64,000 nt of DNA, taken from NCBI GenBank assembly GCA_938021675.1, contig CALIFY010000025.1, positions 124,001 through 188,000 on the forward strand, read 5' to 3'. The notes beneath the pieces were generated by a model that had not been told where the DNA came from, did no database searches, and worked only from the letters and a program-made list of their open reading frames with translations. The stretch comes from an uncultured Acidimicrobiales bacterium (GTDB taxonomy: Bacteria; Actinomycetota; Acidimicrobiia; Acidimicrobiales; SZUA-35). The stretch's first letter is position 1, and every line of letters starts with the position of its first letter. Positions 1 through 7,957 of this stretch are shown piece after piece. Position numbers and translations under genes: made by a program.

Positions 1-108
1 CCATTTGCCACCATTACCCCTTAAGACGCAGCACACACCAACGTAGTGTCACGCCACCCGAAGAATCCGGGCTCGATCTCCAACGTCCGAGCCGAGCCTT
101 TATCGCAA

Positions 109-1761
109 CTATCGACCAGCGACCGACTGATACGGCGAGCAACGCGGCCGCTGATCGACCTGGCCGGCCCGGATTCTTTGCTCGCTCTCGATGATGTCCG
201 GTGGTGGGAACTCCTCCGACCTCGGACCCCGATGGTGGGGATTATCGAATGGGTCGGCGTTCAACACCGAACGCCAACGGTCGTGGAGACTGGCCAGCTC
301 GCGTTCCGATGACCGTGGGTCGCGGCTTGCCGACTCATAGTGCAGCAACACCGTATGGGGATCGGCCACGGTTCGCCAGCCGCGTTCGACCAGCTTTAGA
401 CACAGGTCGACGTCGTTGTAGCTAGACGGAAAAATCGGGGAGAACCCGCCAACCGAGTCGAACTTGCCGGCTTCGACCGCCAGGCACGCTCCGGTCACGG
501 CAAGACAATTCTGCGGTCCACTCAGGGCGCCCTGATATCCGTGGTGGTCGGAGGCAAACCGCTCGTAACGGTGAGCGGGATGACCACCCCGAGTCCACAG
601 TCCGGCATGCTGAATTCGACCATCCTCGTACAACAACCTGGCCCCGACGGCGCCGATGTCGGGCCGGGTCGCATACATCACCAGCCGTTCAAGCCAGTTC
701 TCGGTCCGAACCTCGGTGTCGTCGTTGAGGAACACCAGCACGTCACCATCGGCTTCTACCGCTCCCCGATTGCACGCATTGGAGAAGTTGAACGGCCGGC
801 CATCGTGATACACCCGGACTCGCCGATGCGATTGAAGCCGCTCGGGTACCGCTCGATCGGTACCCGGTGTGGTGACCACAATCACTTCGTAGTTTTGATA
901 GGTCGAGCGACGAAGCACGCTGTCGACGGCCTGGTACGCCAGGGTCACCTGCCGGTTCGATCCGGCGGATCCAATCTGGCGGACGGTTCCGTTGGTCGGT
1001 ATCACGATCGATACCAGCGGACGAGAAGCGAGGTGGGGTTCGAGCCGGATCACCGGTGGCACGTCAGCGGTGACCGCAGTTCCCGGACTCCGTGATGACG
1101 GCACCGCTCGGCCCGGAAACCCCTCGAGAGAAAAGGATCGATTGAGTTGTCGAAGGGCATCGCCGTCGACAACCTCAGATTGATGGCCCGATCGTTCGTA
1201 CAACACCCGAGGCAGGTGCACTACCGCTCGGCACCTCGCCAGCAACGACAACGCCCGCCCATGCTGCAGCGGCGATGAAAGCTGATCGCCGGCCGGATCC
1301 TCCGCCACGGCAACCGATCGGCGTACGGCTACCAACTCGCCGAGGTACATCTGGGCCCGCAACCGTTCTGGCGAATACCCGGGTCGATGAATCGGCCGAG
1401 CTCTTCGGCTCCCCCCAGAATGAATCGAATCGATGTCGTCAACGTACAGGAGATCGGCGTTGGGATATTCGGCCAGACCATCGGCGATGGCCGTTAGCCC
1501 ATCGGGGGTCAGCATGCCACCGGCCCGGACGAATACCAGAACATCCGATGTCGCCGACATCCAAGATGGCGCAACGGTCGCCTGTTGGCCAGAACCGAAA
1601 CTCTCACGACCAGCGGCTTCCCTGACGATTATGGTTTCCGGAGGGGCCACAGGCGCCGCCCGGCGTATCGAGTTCAGCGTGCGTTCGATGTCTTGAACCG
1701 AAGCGGAATCGGCGGCGACGATCACGGTCAGTGCGAGTGACCGGTCGGCCTCGGAACTCAT
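109..1761 (-). CDS. Two-domain family 2 glycosyltransferase
   Basis: 550 residues, predicted cytoplasmic with no signal peptide. Residues 8-225 form a degenerate GT2-like fold (LTVIVAADS start, weak acidic motif YVDDIDS near 106-112). Residues 248-505 are a canonical GT2 domain starting at PLVSIVIPT, with SNACNRG at 327-333, the metal/nucleotide-binding NDD at 346-348 and a second acidic cluster NDVDL at 449-453. The double layout is seen in surface-polysaccharide glycosyltransferases. The start overlaps the stop of the upstream coiled-coil gene in an ATGA, so the two are translationally coupled. It is the last gene of the cluster in the window. The donor and acceptor sugars cannot be read from sequence. 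Confidence 0.85.
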   Translation of the reverse strand: MSSEADRSLALTVIVAADSASVQDIERTLNSIRRAAPVAPPETIIVREAAGRESFGSGQQATVAPSWMSATSDVLVFVRAGGMLTPDGLTAIADGLAEYPNADLLYVDDIDSIHSGGSRRARPIHRPGYSPERLRAQMYLGELVAVRRSVAVAEDPAGDQLSSPLQHGRALSLLARCRAVVHLPRVLYERSGHQSEVVDGDALRQLNRSFSLEGFPGRAVPSSRSPGTAVTADVPPVIRLEPHLASRPLVSIVIPTNGTVRQIGSAGSNRQVTLAYQAVDSVLRRSTYQNYEVIVVTTPGTDRAVPERLQSHRRVRVYHDGRPFNFSNACNRGAVEADGDVLVFLNDDTEVRTENWLERLVMYATRPDIGAVGARLLYEDGRIQHAGLWTRGGHPAHRYERFASDHHGYQGALSGPQNCLAVTGACLAVEAGKFDSVGGFSPIFPSSYNDVDLCLKLVERGWRTVADPHTVLLHYESASRDPRSSERELASLHDRWRSVLNADPFDNPHHRGPRSEEFPPPDIIESEQRIRAGQVDQRPRCSPYQSVAGR

Positions 1762-2246
1762 TCGTAGTGGCCTCGTTCAGACGTCGCCTTCCTCGTCGGT
1801 TCCCTCGCGGTGGAACGCAACCTCCGGACCGGGGTGAGGAGACGGCAAGAGACCCCGACCTTGACCGCAGTGACCAGGGCGGCTGCCGCCGCCCGTACCG
1901 ACAGCGTGGGTTCTTCGGAGACGACCGTCGGTTCGGCGAGCTGAGCGGCAACCCTGGCGAGCTCTGTCTCCCGCACATGCAATCGGTAGAAAAGGTCGTC
2001 GTTGTCGGCTTTTGCTTGGGTGAGTTCCGCCTGCGCACCGACCAGTGCGTCGACAGCATTTAATCGCTGTTCACGTTCCCGTCGATACAGTTGCTCGAGC
2101 CGATCGAGGGCGTCCTGTCGACGCTCGACACCAGTCGACGGGCCGCTCCCAGCGGTACCTGTTCTGCTGTCGTTGCCCGCCGGCCCCAGATCGATACTGA
2201 GGTCGGTGGTGGTATCACCGGTGCGAGCGTCGTACGGGTCGTTCAT
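1758..2246 (-). CDS. Coiled-coil protein of the glycan cluster, unknown function
   Basis: 162 residues with no recognised family. Residues 1-40 are polar and probably disordered. Residues 41-105 are rich in Glu, Arg, Gln and Leu with heptad-like spacing, consistent with a coiled coil. The C-terminal third is basic and Ala/Val rich. Both ends overlap glycosyltransferase genes by 4 bp (ATGA at 2243-2246 and at 1758-1761), so it belongs to the same operon and its amount is probably tied to theirs. A scaffold or chain-length role would fit such a position, but that is inference only. Confidence 0.6.
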   Translation of the reverse strand: MNDPYDARTGDTTTDLSIDLGPAGNDSRTGTAGSGPSTGVERRQDALDRLEQLYRREREQRLNAVDALVGAQAELTQAKADNDDLFYRLHVRETELARVAAQLAEPTVVSEEPTLSVRAAAAALVTAVKVGVSCRLLTPVRRLRSTAREPTRKATSERGHYE

Positions 2247-4963
2247 CGTCCCCGCTCGTCGCTACCGTCGCTCGACGGGTCGGTCTCGATACCGGCAACC
2301 GCCTCCTGCGTTGCCCGCTGCAACTCGCGAACCTGGCGGGCGACCGGCTCGATCCGCCAATCGATCAAACGCTCGACAAGGCGCTTAACCGGAGCAACGC
2401 CGGGCCGGGCCGAGGTCGGGGTCGGGGTATGAAGGTCCGAGAGCTGGCGCAACGTGTCCGATGAGGACCGATCGAGCGCTGAACGGCCGGCCGGCACGGT
2501 GCTGGCCCGCTGACCGAGCCGAGCCCGGGCCACGACCTGCTGTTCGACAGCACGCTGATCGATCTCACCATCGAGATCCCAACCATCGTCGGTGGGATCT
2601 CCGGCCGACCCCTCATCGATTGAATGGCCGACAGGGCGCGGATGGTACCCGGAGGAGGCGCAGGCCTTCTCCATGGCCCGGGTGAGTTCGGCGGTATCGC
2701 CAAAGAATAGCGTCCCTGGAGGGGCCTGATCATGGAGCTGCGGCAGGTCCGAAGCCAGGATCGGGATTCCGAAGAGGCGTGCTCGCTCCAGCACTCCCGA
2801 CGACCAAATCTCCCGGTATGGCAGCACGACGGCGTCGGCTGCCTGGAGCCAGAGATCAAACTCTTCGTCGCTTACAAAACGCCGGTGAAGCGAGGCCGAC
2901 GGAACGGCTCCGGCCCGTCGCTCCAACCGACCGACATACTCGAGGATCTCGGGATGATCGACGCGAGCCGATCCGACGACGTGCAACTCGGCGTCGGGAA
3001 CCCCGAGATCGGCGATGGCATCGATGGCCCGATCAAACCCCTTGTGTTGCTGAAGGAATCCGATCGATACGAAAAGGAAACGCTCGACCGGCAACCCGAG
3101 GGCAGCCCGTGCCTCAGCCGCAGGCCGCAGGACAACGGGGACGAAGTGTTGGCCATGATCGATCATCTCGACGCGATCACCGATCGCCAGCAGCTCTTCG
3201 AGCCGAGCCCGCTCCGCTTCGGTGTGCACGGTCAGTCTGGCCGCACGGCTAAGAGCCAGCGACGCAGCTCGCCGCTCGACCGGGTTGCGTTCAAGTGGAC
3301 CGTACTCGACCTCGTGAAAACGCACATCGAGTTCGGTTGTTGCCGCCACCGCAGCGAGCGAACCCCACACGGCCACCCGTTCCGCCGGGTGACGGCATCG
3401 GCCGAACAACAGCTCGGGTCCGAACTGAATTACCGTCTTGTCGTACTTTGATGCCAGTTTGGCCAACGAGAGCATGCCCCGCGGTCCGCCGAGCGGCAAG
3501 TGCCATCGCGCCGCCGATGGAAGGGGGGAGACGACGTCGACATGTTCGCCATCTCGGCGAAGGCTCTGAAGCTCTTGGGCGGCGTATGTGGCGATGCCGT
3601 CACGGTACGGAGCAAACGGCGACACAAGTAGCGTGCGCCGGCTCCGCTTGTCGTCGACGGAGGGCTCGACCCCGAACGGTGCAACACCGGAGGATTCGTC
3701 ACCCGTTTCGGCATCGGTTTTGGAGTGACCTTTGTGACCGTGCACATCAATCTTGGGAAACCACGAATCGAGGGAGTCTTCCATCCTGTCGATGACCTGG
3801 TCTATTCGATACGTCCCGTCTACGTAGGCTGGCCCACCAGCGGCGAGCTCTCTGGCCGCTTCCGGCCGATCGGTCACGAAGTTAAGGCATTCAACCAGCT
3901 CAGCAGCACCCCGATACCGCAACCCACCGCCGGACCTATCGAGGTGCCAGCTCACCACCTCACCTAGACCATTGGCGATCACCGGTGTTCCCGCCGCCAT
4001 CGCTTCGAGCACGGTCTTAGAGAACGACTCCATGGCACTCGGTTGGATGTACGCGGCCGCTCCGGCCATCGCATCGTCGCGCTGGCGAGCGCTTACTAAC
4101 CCGACGTCGATCACGTGCCCGGTTAGCGCCGGTCCTGGTTCGACCGGGCCTACCCCAGATGTCACCAGGGTGAGGGGCACCCCGGTCCGGCGTTGTTGGA
4201 CATACCGCTCGAAGCCAGAAAGTAGATCGTCCCACCCTTTGCCCCACTCACGTCGTCCAGCAAAGTAGACATAGGGGCCATCGATCCCATGTTCGGATCG
4301 GAAGCGGGACGGATCATAGTCTTCCGGCACATCGACCGACGCCCCGACGGTGGCTCGTCGAGCCGGAGGGTTGTAGAGCCGGCGGGCAAGATCCCGTTCG
4401 GGATCGGTGAGAAACCATACACCTCCGGCCCCCTCGATCATCGACTGGAATACCTCGAGTTTGGCCGGTGGTTCGTCGTGAAGGCAAGGCATGACGATCG
4501 ACCGACCGGGATGAATCTGGCTTACCGCATAGGTTGTCCAGAACATGTACGGCGCAAAGATGAGCGTTCGGTATCGGTCGCCGTGATCGAATACGTGGTT
4601 CCACAGTCCACTGCATCGCAGGCTGTCGTTTAGCCAACGCTGTTGCTGCTCGATAGGAATTCGATCCCCGGCCAGTATCTGGTCTCCGACCCGGCTACGG
4701 GTCCGGCCATCGGTATCGGTCTCGGTAGCGAACCGGCGGACGATCAAGCCGTCGTCGTCCTCGACACCGGCCGGAAACTCGTTGGCCCACGTCACGTGAT
4801 CGCGGGCACAGGTGGTCAACACTTCGACCGGGTGGCCTCGCTCGGCCAGGCCGCGAGCCGCCTCGGCGAGCACCGCTTCCGCCCCGCCAACCACCCCCGG
4901 CCCATACCGGGGAGGTACTACCGCTATCGTTCCCGCCGCTACCGGTCGATCCGCCTCGGTCAT
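2243..4963 (-). CDS. Fused double GT4 glycosyltransferase
   Basis: 906 residues, about twice the size of a single GT4 enzyme. The first GT-B unit spans roughly 10-402, with the glycine-rich N-terminal loop (GPGVVGGAE, 21-29) and the EX7E donor-binding motif E312 to E320 (ESFSKTVLE). The second spans about 442-770, starting RRTLLVSPFAPYRDGIATY, with VSIGFLQQHKGFDRA and a degenerate C-terminal motif SSGVLERARLFG. Residues 770-906 look disordered. The start is supported by AAGGAG about 9 nt upstream, and its ATG overlaps the preceding mini-gene stop (TGATG, 4961-4965). The two units probably add successive sugars to one glycan. Confidence 0.85.
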   Translation of the reverse strand: MTEADRPVAAGTIAVVPPRYGPGVVGGAEAVLAEAARGLAERGHPVEVLTTCARDHVTWANEFPAGVEDDDGLIVRRFATETDTDGRTRSRVGDQILAGDRIPIEQQQRWLNDSLRCSGLWNHVFDHGDRYRTLIFAPYMFWTTYAVSQIHPGRSIVMPCLHDEPPAKLEVFQSMIEGAGGVWFLTDPERDLARRLYNPPARRATVGASVDVPEDYDPSRFRSEHGIDGPYVYFAGRREWGKGWDDLLSGFERYVQQRRTGVPLTLVTSGVGPVEPGPALTGHVIDVGLVSARQRDDAMAGAAAYIQPSAMESFSKTVLEAMAAGTPVIANGLGEVVSWHLDRSGGGLRYRGAAELVECLNFVTDRPEAARELAAGGPAYVDGTYRIDQVIDRMEDSLDSWFPKIDVHGHKGHSKTDAETGDESSGVAPFGVEPSVDDKRSRRTLLVSPFAPYRDGIATYAAQELQSLRRDGEHVDVVSPLPSAARWHLPLGGPRGMLSLAKLASKYDKTVIQFGPELLFGRCRHPAERVAVWGSLAAVAATTELDVRFHEVEYGPLERNPVERRAASLALSRAARLTVHTEAERARLEELLAIGDRVEMIDHGQHFVPVVLRPAAEARAALGLPVERFLFVSIGFLQQHKGFDRAIDAIADLGVPDAELHVVGSARVDHPEILEYVGRLERRAGAVPSASLHRRFVSDEEFDLWLQAADAVVLPYREIWSSGVLERARLFGIPILASDLPQLHDQAPPGTLFFGDTAELTRAMEKACASSGYHPRPVGHSIDEGSAGDPTDDGWDLDGEIDQRAVEQQVVARARLGQRASTVPAGRSALDRSSSDTLRQLSDLHTPTPTSARPGVAPVKRLVERLIDWRIEPVARQVRELQRATQEAVAGIETDPSSDGSDERGR

Positions 4964-5067
4964 CAGTGGTCGACTCCTTCTGTCGCAACAAGCCGGGGCG
5001 TCCGTTTCGACCTTCTCGGCCTCGCACGCTCGATGGCGCGACGAATTGTCACCGTCTCGGTATTCAT
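4963..5067 (-). CDS. 34-residue basic mini-protein, coupled to fcl and GT4
   Basis: A small frame of 34 codons that fits exactly between two good genes. Its ATG (5065-5067) overlaps the fcl stop as ATGA, and its TGA overlaps the next glycosyltransferase ATG as TGATG. It has its own ribosome site, AAGGGG, about 7 nt upstream inside the end of fcl. The peptide is strongly basic, with 8 Arg and 1 Lys among 34 residues clustered in the middle (RRAIERARPRRSKRTPR). It may be a real small protein or only a translational relay that carries ribosomes from fcl to the glycosyltransferase gene. A longer in-frame reading back into fcl is possible but has no comparable ribosome site. Confidence 0.5.
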   Translation of the reverse strand: MNTETVTIRRAIERARPRRSKRTPRLVATEGVDH

Positions 5068-6179
5068 GTCGTACCCCTTGTCGTAACAGCCTCTATGGTT
5101 CCTGCCAGATCTTCTGCGATGGCGCCCGTGGCTCCCCGCTCGGCGTACGCCGAGCGATACCAGTCGTACGTTTTGGTCAGCCCGTCGGCCAGTTCCGTCG
5201 TGGCTCGCCACCCCAGTCGGGTGAGCGCCGTCACGTCGAGGACACGACGGGGCATACCGTCAGGCTTCGACCGGTCGAAGACCAGCTCGGCGTTGGGGTG
5301 CACGATGGACCTGATCATCTCCGCCAGTTCCCCGATCGAATGGTCGATTCCGGTCCCAACGTTGATGTGTCGCTCGCCTTCGTATCGATCCATGAGGAAC
5401 ACACAGCAGTCGGCTAGATCATCAACGTGGAGAAACTCCCGTCGAGCCGAGCCCGTCCCCCAGATCGTGACCGTCGATTCGTTCCGTTGTTTCGCTTCGT
5501 GGAACTTGCGCATGAGGGCCGGGAGAACGTGGCTGGATGCCAGGTCGAAGTTGTCGTTTTGACCATACAGATTGGTCGGCATGGCCGTAATGAAGTTGCA
5601 CCCGTACTGTTCTCGGTAGAACTCACACAATCGCATTCCGGCAATTTTGGCCAGGCTGTATCCCTCGTTTGTCGGTTCCAGCGGCCCGGTGAGTAACGCG
5701 CTTTCGGGCATTGGCTGCGGGCTCAGGCGGGGATACACGCAGGCGCTGCCGAGATACAACAGCTTCTCTACCTCGAACCGTCTGGCCGCTTCGATCACCG
5801 ATGCGTGAATCATCATGTTGTCGTAGAGAAACTCGGCCTGCCGGGTGGCGTTGGCCATGATCCCGCCAACGGTGCCCGCCACCAGGTAGACGTATGTCGG
5901 TCGTTGCTCATCGAACCACGACATGACCGCCGACTGGTCCCGGAGGTCGAGTTCCTGGCGGGTGGCGGTCAGAATTCGGGTGAAGCCGCCCGCCTTCAAG
6001 CGCCGCACGATCGCTGAACCCACGAGCCCGCGGTGGCCGGCGACGAAGACCGATGCCGACGGATCGATCGGTGCTCCGACGTCGGGTTCTACAGACTGGG
6101 CGACCGTTTCTCGGTCGGTCGATCGACGCCCAGGGTTCGGGGCATCAAGATCGACCTCGGTCACAGGACTCTGCTCCAT
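5064..6179 (-). CDS. fcl: GDP-L-fucose synthase (short-chain dehydrogenase family)
   Basis: 371 residues. Converts GDP-4-keto-6-deoxymannose to GDP-L-fucose using NADPH. The Rossmann motif GHRGLVGSA lies at 48-56, GSACVYP at 144-150 and the catalytic YxxxK at Y174/K178. The motif PTNLYGQNDNFD matches the family closely. The first 40 residues are extra relative to typical enzymes, but GGAGG a few bases before this ATG supports the long start. GDP-mannose dehydratase, which would make its substrate, is not in the window. It heads a chain of overlapping genes (mini-gene, GT4 fusion, coiled coil, GT2), so this glycan probably contains fucose or a related deoxysugar. Confidence 0.92.
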   Translation of the reverse strand: MEQSPVTEVDLDAPNPGRRSTDRETVAQSVEPDVGAPIDPSASVFVAGHRGLVGSAIVRRLKAGGFTRILTATRQELDLRDQSAVMSWFDEQRPTYVYLVAGTVGGIMANATRQAEFLYDNMMIHASVIEAARRFEVEKLLYLGSACVYPRLSPQPMPESALLTGPLEPTNEGYSLAKIAGMRLCEFYREQYGCNFITAMPTNLYGQNDNFDLASSHVLPALMRKFHEAKQRNESTVTIWGTGSARREFLHVDDLADCCVFLMDRYEGERHINVGTGIDHSIGELAEMIRSIVHPNAELVFDRSKPDGMPRRVLDVTALTRLGWRATTELADGLTKTYDWYRSAYAERGATGAIAEDLAGTIEAVTTRGTT

Positions 6180-6217
6180 GGGGCCTCCAAAGTGCGGGGA
6201 CTACAGGGGTGGTTCGT

Positions 6218-7957
6218 TCAAGACTGAGCCAATTCGAGGCCCAGCTGTAGATCATCTATTTGGGTCAGTCGGTCGGCGGCCGCATCAATCTCAGATTTCG
6301 TTGGTGCCTTCCGTCCGGCGAGCACGAGCAGTGCCCTCGATCGGGCACGGCGCGACTCGACCGAACGGAAGAACGCATTGGCGACGTCAGCTGACGATAC
6401 CCGGCCGGTGGCGAGCTGCCCGAGCCAGTAGCCTCGACCGGCCGGGTCGGGGGTCCGGCCGAGTAGGTCGCGGTAGAGCGCGGTTACAAATCGATCGTTC
6501 GATCCCCCCGATCGACGAACGTACTCCGGTGAACCATAGAACAAGGTACCGACGTGCTCGAACTTGACCCCGTCGGCCATCCGGCTCTCCCAGTAGCGCC
6601 GACCGGCCTCATCGGGGTTGCGACCAAGGGCAGTTTTGTAGAGGTCGGTCACCAACTTTTTTGCCAATGCATCGTGTTCGGGGCTTGTCGGGCCACCGCG
6701 TCGTACGGGTCCGACGGTAAACCATTCGGACCGCAGCCCGAGCTGACGTCTCGCTTCGGTAGCGGTAACCACCACCGAGCCGCGTTCGAACCGGTATTCG
6801 ACCTCCTGGGCCCGACCGCCGTCGGCACCGTGGCCATTGCGGGACCGTACACGCACTTCTTGGATGGCACCCAGGTTGTAGCGCTCCTCGATGCTGGTTA
6901 GGTCGACACTGGCCGACCAACGATGGTTCGGGTTCGCCGCCACCGCGTCTCCGAGGTCGACGACGGCCGGGAACGTTCCTCCTGCCGTGTGGCCACCGGT
7001 GCTTGAAGAGAATTCCGTCCTGGCAACCTGGCCGGCGCCGTTGAGCCTGACGACACCTGCGGTGTTGGCGATAGCGGCATCGGTTCGGGGGTCGGTAGCT
7101 CGCTCCGGATTGGCCCGGTCGCCGATAAATCGGCCGCGATATACCTGACAGCTGATGTCATCACAGGTGTCGGCGAAACTCGAACGTCGACTGTCGCCAG
7201 ACAGCGAATACGACCGTGCGGCAACCGCCTGAGCGCCGAGAACTTCGCTCGGCCACGACGCTGGCACCTCGTTTGGTACGACGCCCCGAAGGTAGTGGTC
7301 GGTTGGCAACACATTGAGGGACCGTTGACTGCCATTGGCTACGGTTGCCCAAATCTGACCGTCATACCAGGTACTCCTATTCGGGCCGCATACTTCCAAC
7401 AGCCCCGCGGTCGAGTCGGCGTCCGCTCGTACCCCTCCGGCGAGCTCGGGAATCAACTTGACCAACGAGCCATCGACCCGGCCGGTCACCGTCCACGGTC
7501 CGCGGCACGTCGACCCGGTCGAAATCACCATGCCCGACCCGTCGGACATCAGCCGCACCGCGCCGGTGACATGTGTTACCACTCGGCCATCGGCGGCTTG
7601 TACCCTGATCCGACCGCCGGCCAGTCCAACAGTTGTCGATCGGCCGGCCATCGACCGGAGCTCGACACGGATCTGCCCTGGGTTGACTATCCCCGAAGCC
7701 GGCGCCTGGCCTCCCGTCGTTCCACCGTAGTAGTGGTCGAGAATCTGGTTTGTGTTCCACCCGTGGTCTTGGGCGTACCCGAGGGCACCATATTGCCCCA
7801 TTCCTCGCCCATGACCCCAGCCCCGGCCGCGAAATTCAGCGGTCGGCTTGCCGTCTTCGGCGGCCACCGCGGTATCGCTCATCGCCGTGCCGAGCGCGGC
7901 GCCAATCAGTATCAGGGCGGCCACCAGGGCCATCATCGACCGTCGATCGTGTCGCAT
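6218..7957 (-). CDS. Secreted SpoIID/LytB-domain protein with DUF4214 tail
   Basis: 579 residues. A Sec signal peptide is visible at about 1-33 (RRSMMALVAALILIGAALG, then Ala-rich cleavage). Residues 43-62 carry the GWGHGRGMGQYGA motif that accompanies SpoIID proteins. The SpoIID fold lies at about 195-410, with the conserved VVPNEVPASWPSEVLGAQAVAARSY stretch holding the candidate catalytic Glu at 230. Residues 430-540 are DUF4214-like (two LYxxxLGRxPDxxGxxYW units). SpoIID proteins are lytic transglycosylases acting on peptidoglycan, so a wall-remodelling role outside the membrane is likely. Its ATG directly follows the stop of the upstream amidase (TAGATG), so the two are coupled. Signs of sporulation are absent. 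Confidence 0.85.
   Translation of the reverse strand: MRHDRRSMMALVAALILIGAALGTAMSDTAVAAEDGKPTAEFRGRGWGHGRGMGQYGALGYAQDHGWNTNQILDHYYGGTTGGQAPASGIVNPGQIRVELRSMAGRSTTVGLAGGRIRVQAADGRVVTHVTGAVRLMSDGSGMVISTGSTCRGPWTVTGRVDGSLVKLIPELAGGVRADADSTAGLLEVCGPNRSTWYDGQIWATVANGSQRSLNVLPTDHYLRGVVPNEVPASWPSEVLGAQAVAARSYSLSGDSRRSSFADTCDDISCQVYRGRFIGDRANPERATDPRTDAAIANTAGVVRLNGAGQVARTEFSSSTGGHTAGGTFPAVVDLGDAVAANPNHRWSASVDLTSIEERYNLGAIQEVRVRSRNGHGADGGRAQEVEYRFERGSVVVTATEARRQLGLRSEWFTVGPVRRGGPTSPEHDALAKKLVTDLYKTALGRNPDEAGRRYWESRMADGVKFEHVGTLFYGSPEYVRRSGGSNDRFVTALYRDLLGRTPDPAGRGYWLGQLATGRVSSADVANAFFRSVESRRARSRALLVLAGRKAPTKSEIDAAADRLTQIDDLQLGLELAQS

Noticed and set aside
70-93. GGCTCG/CGAGCC stem just beyond the stop of the first glycosyltransferase
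   Set aside because: Only 6 bp with a 12-nt loop and no T run; too weak to call a terminator.
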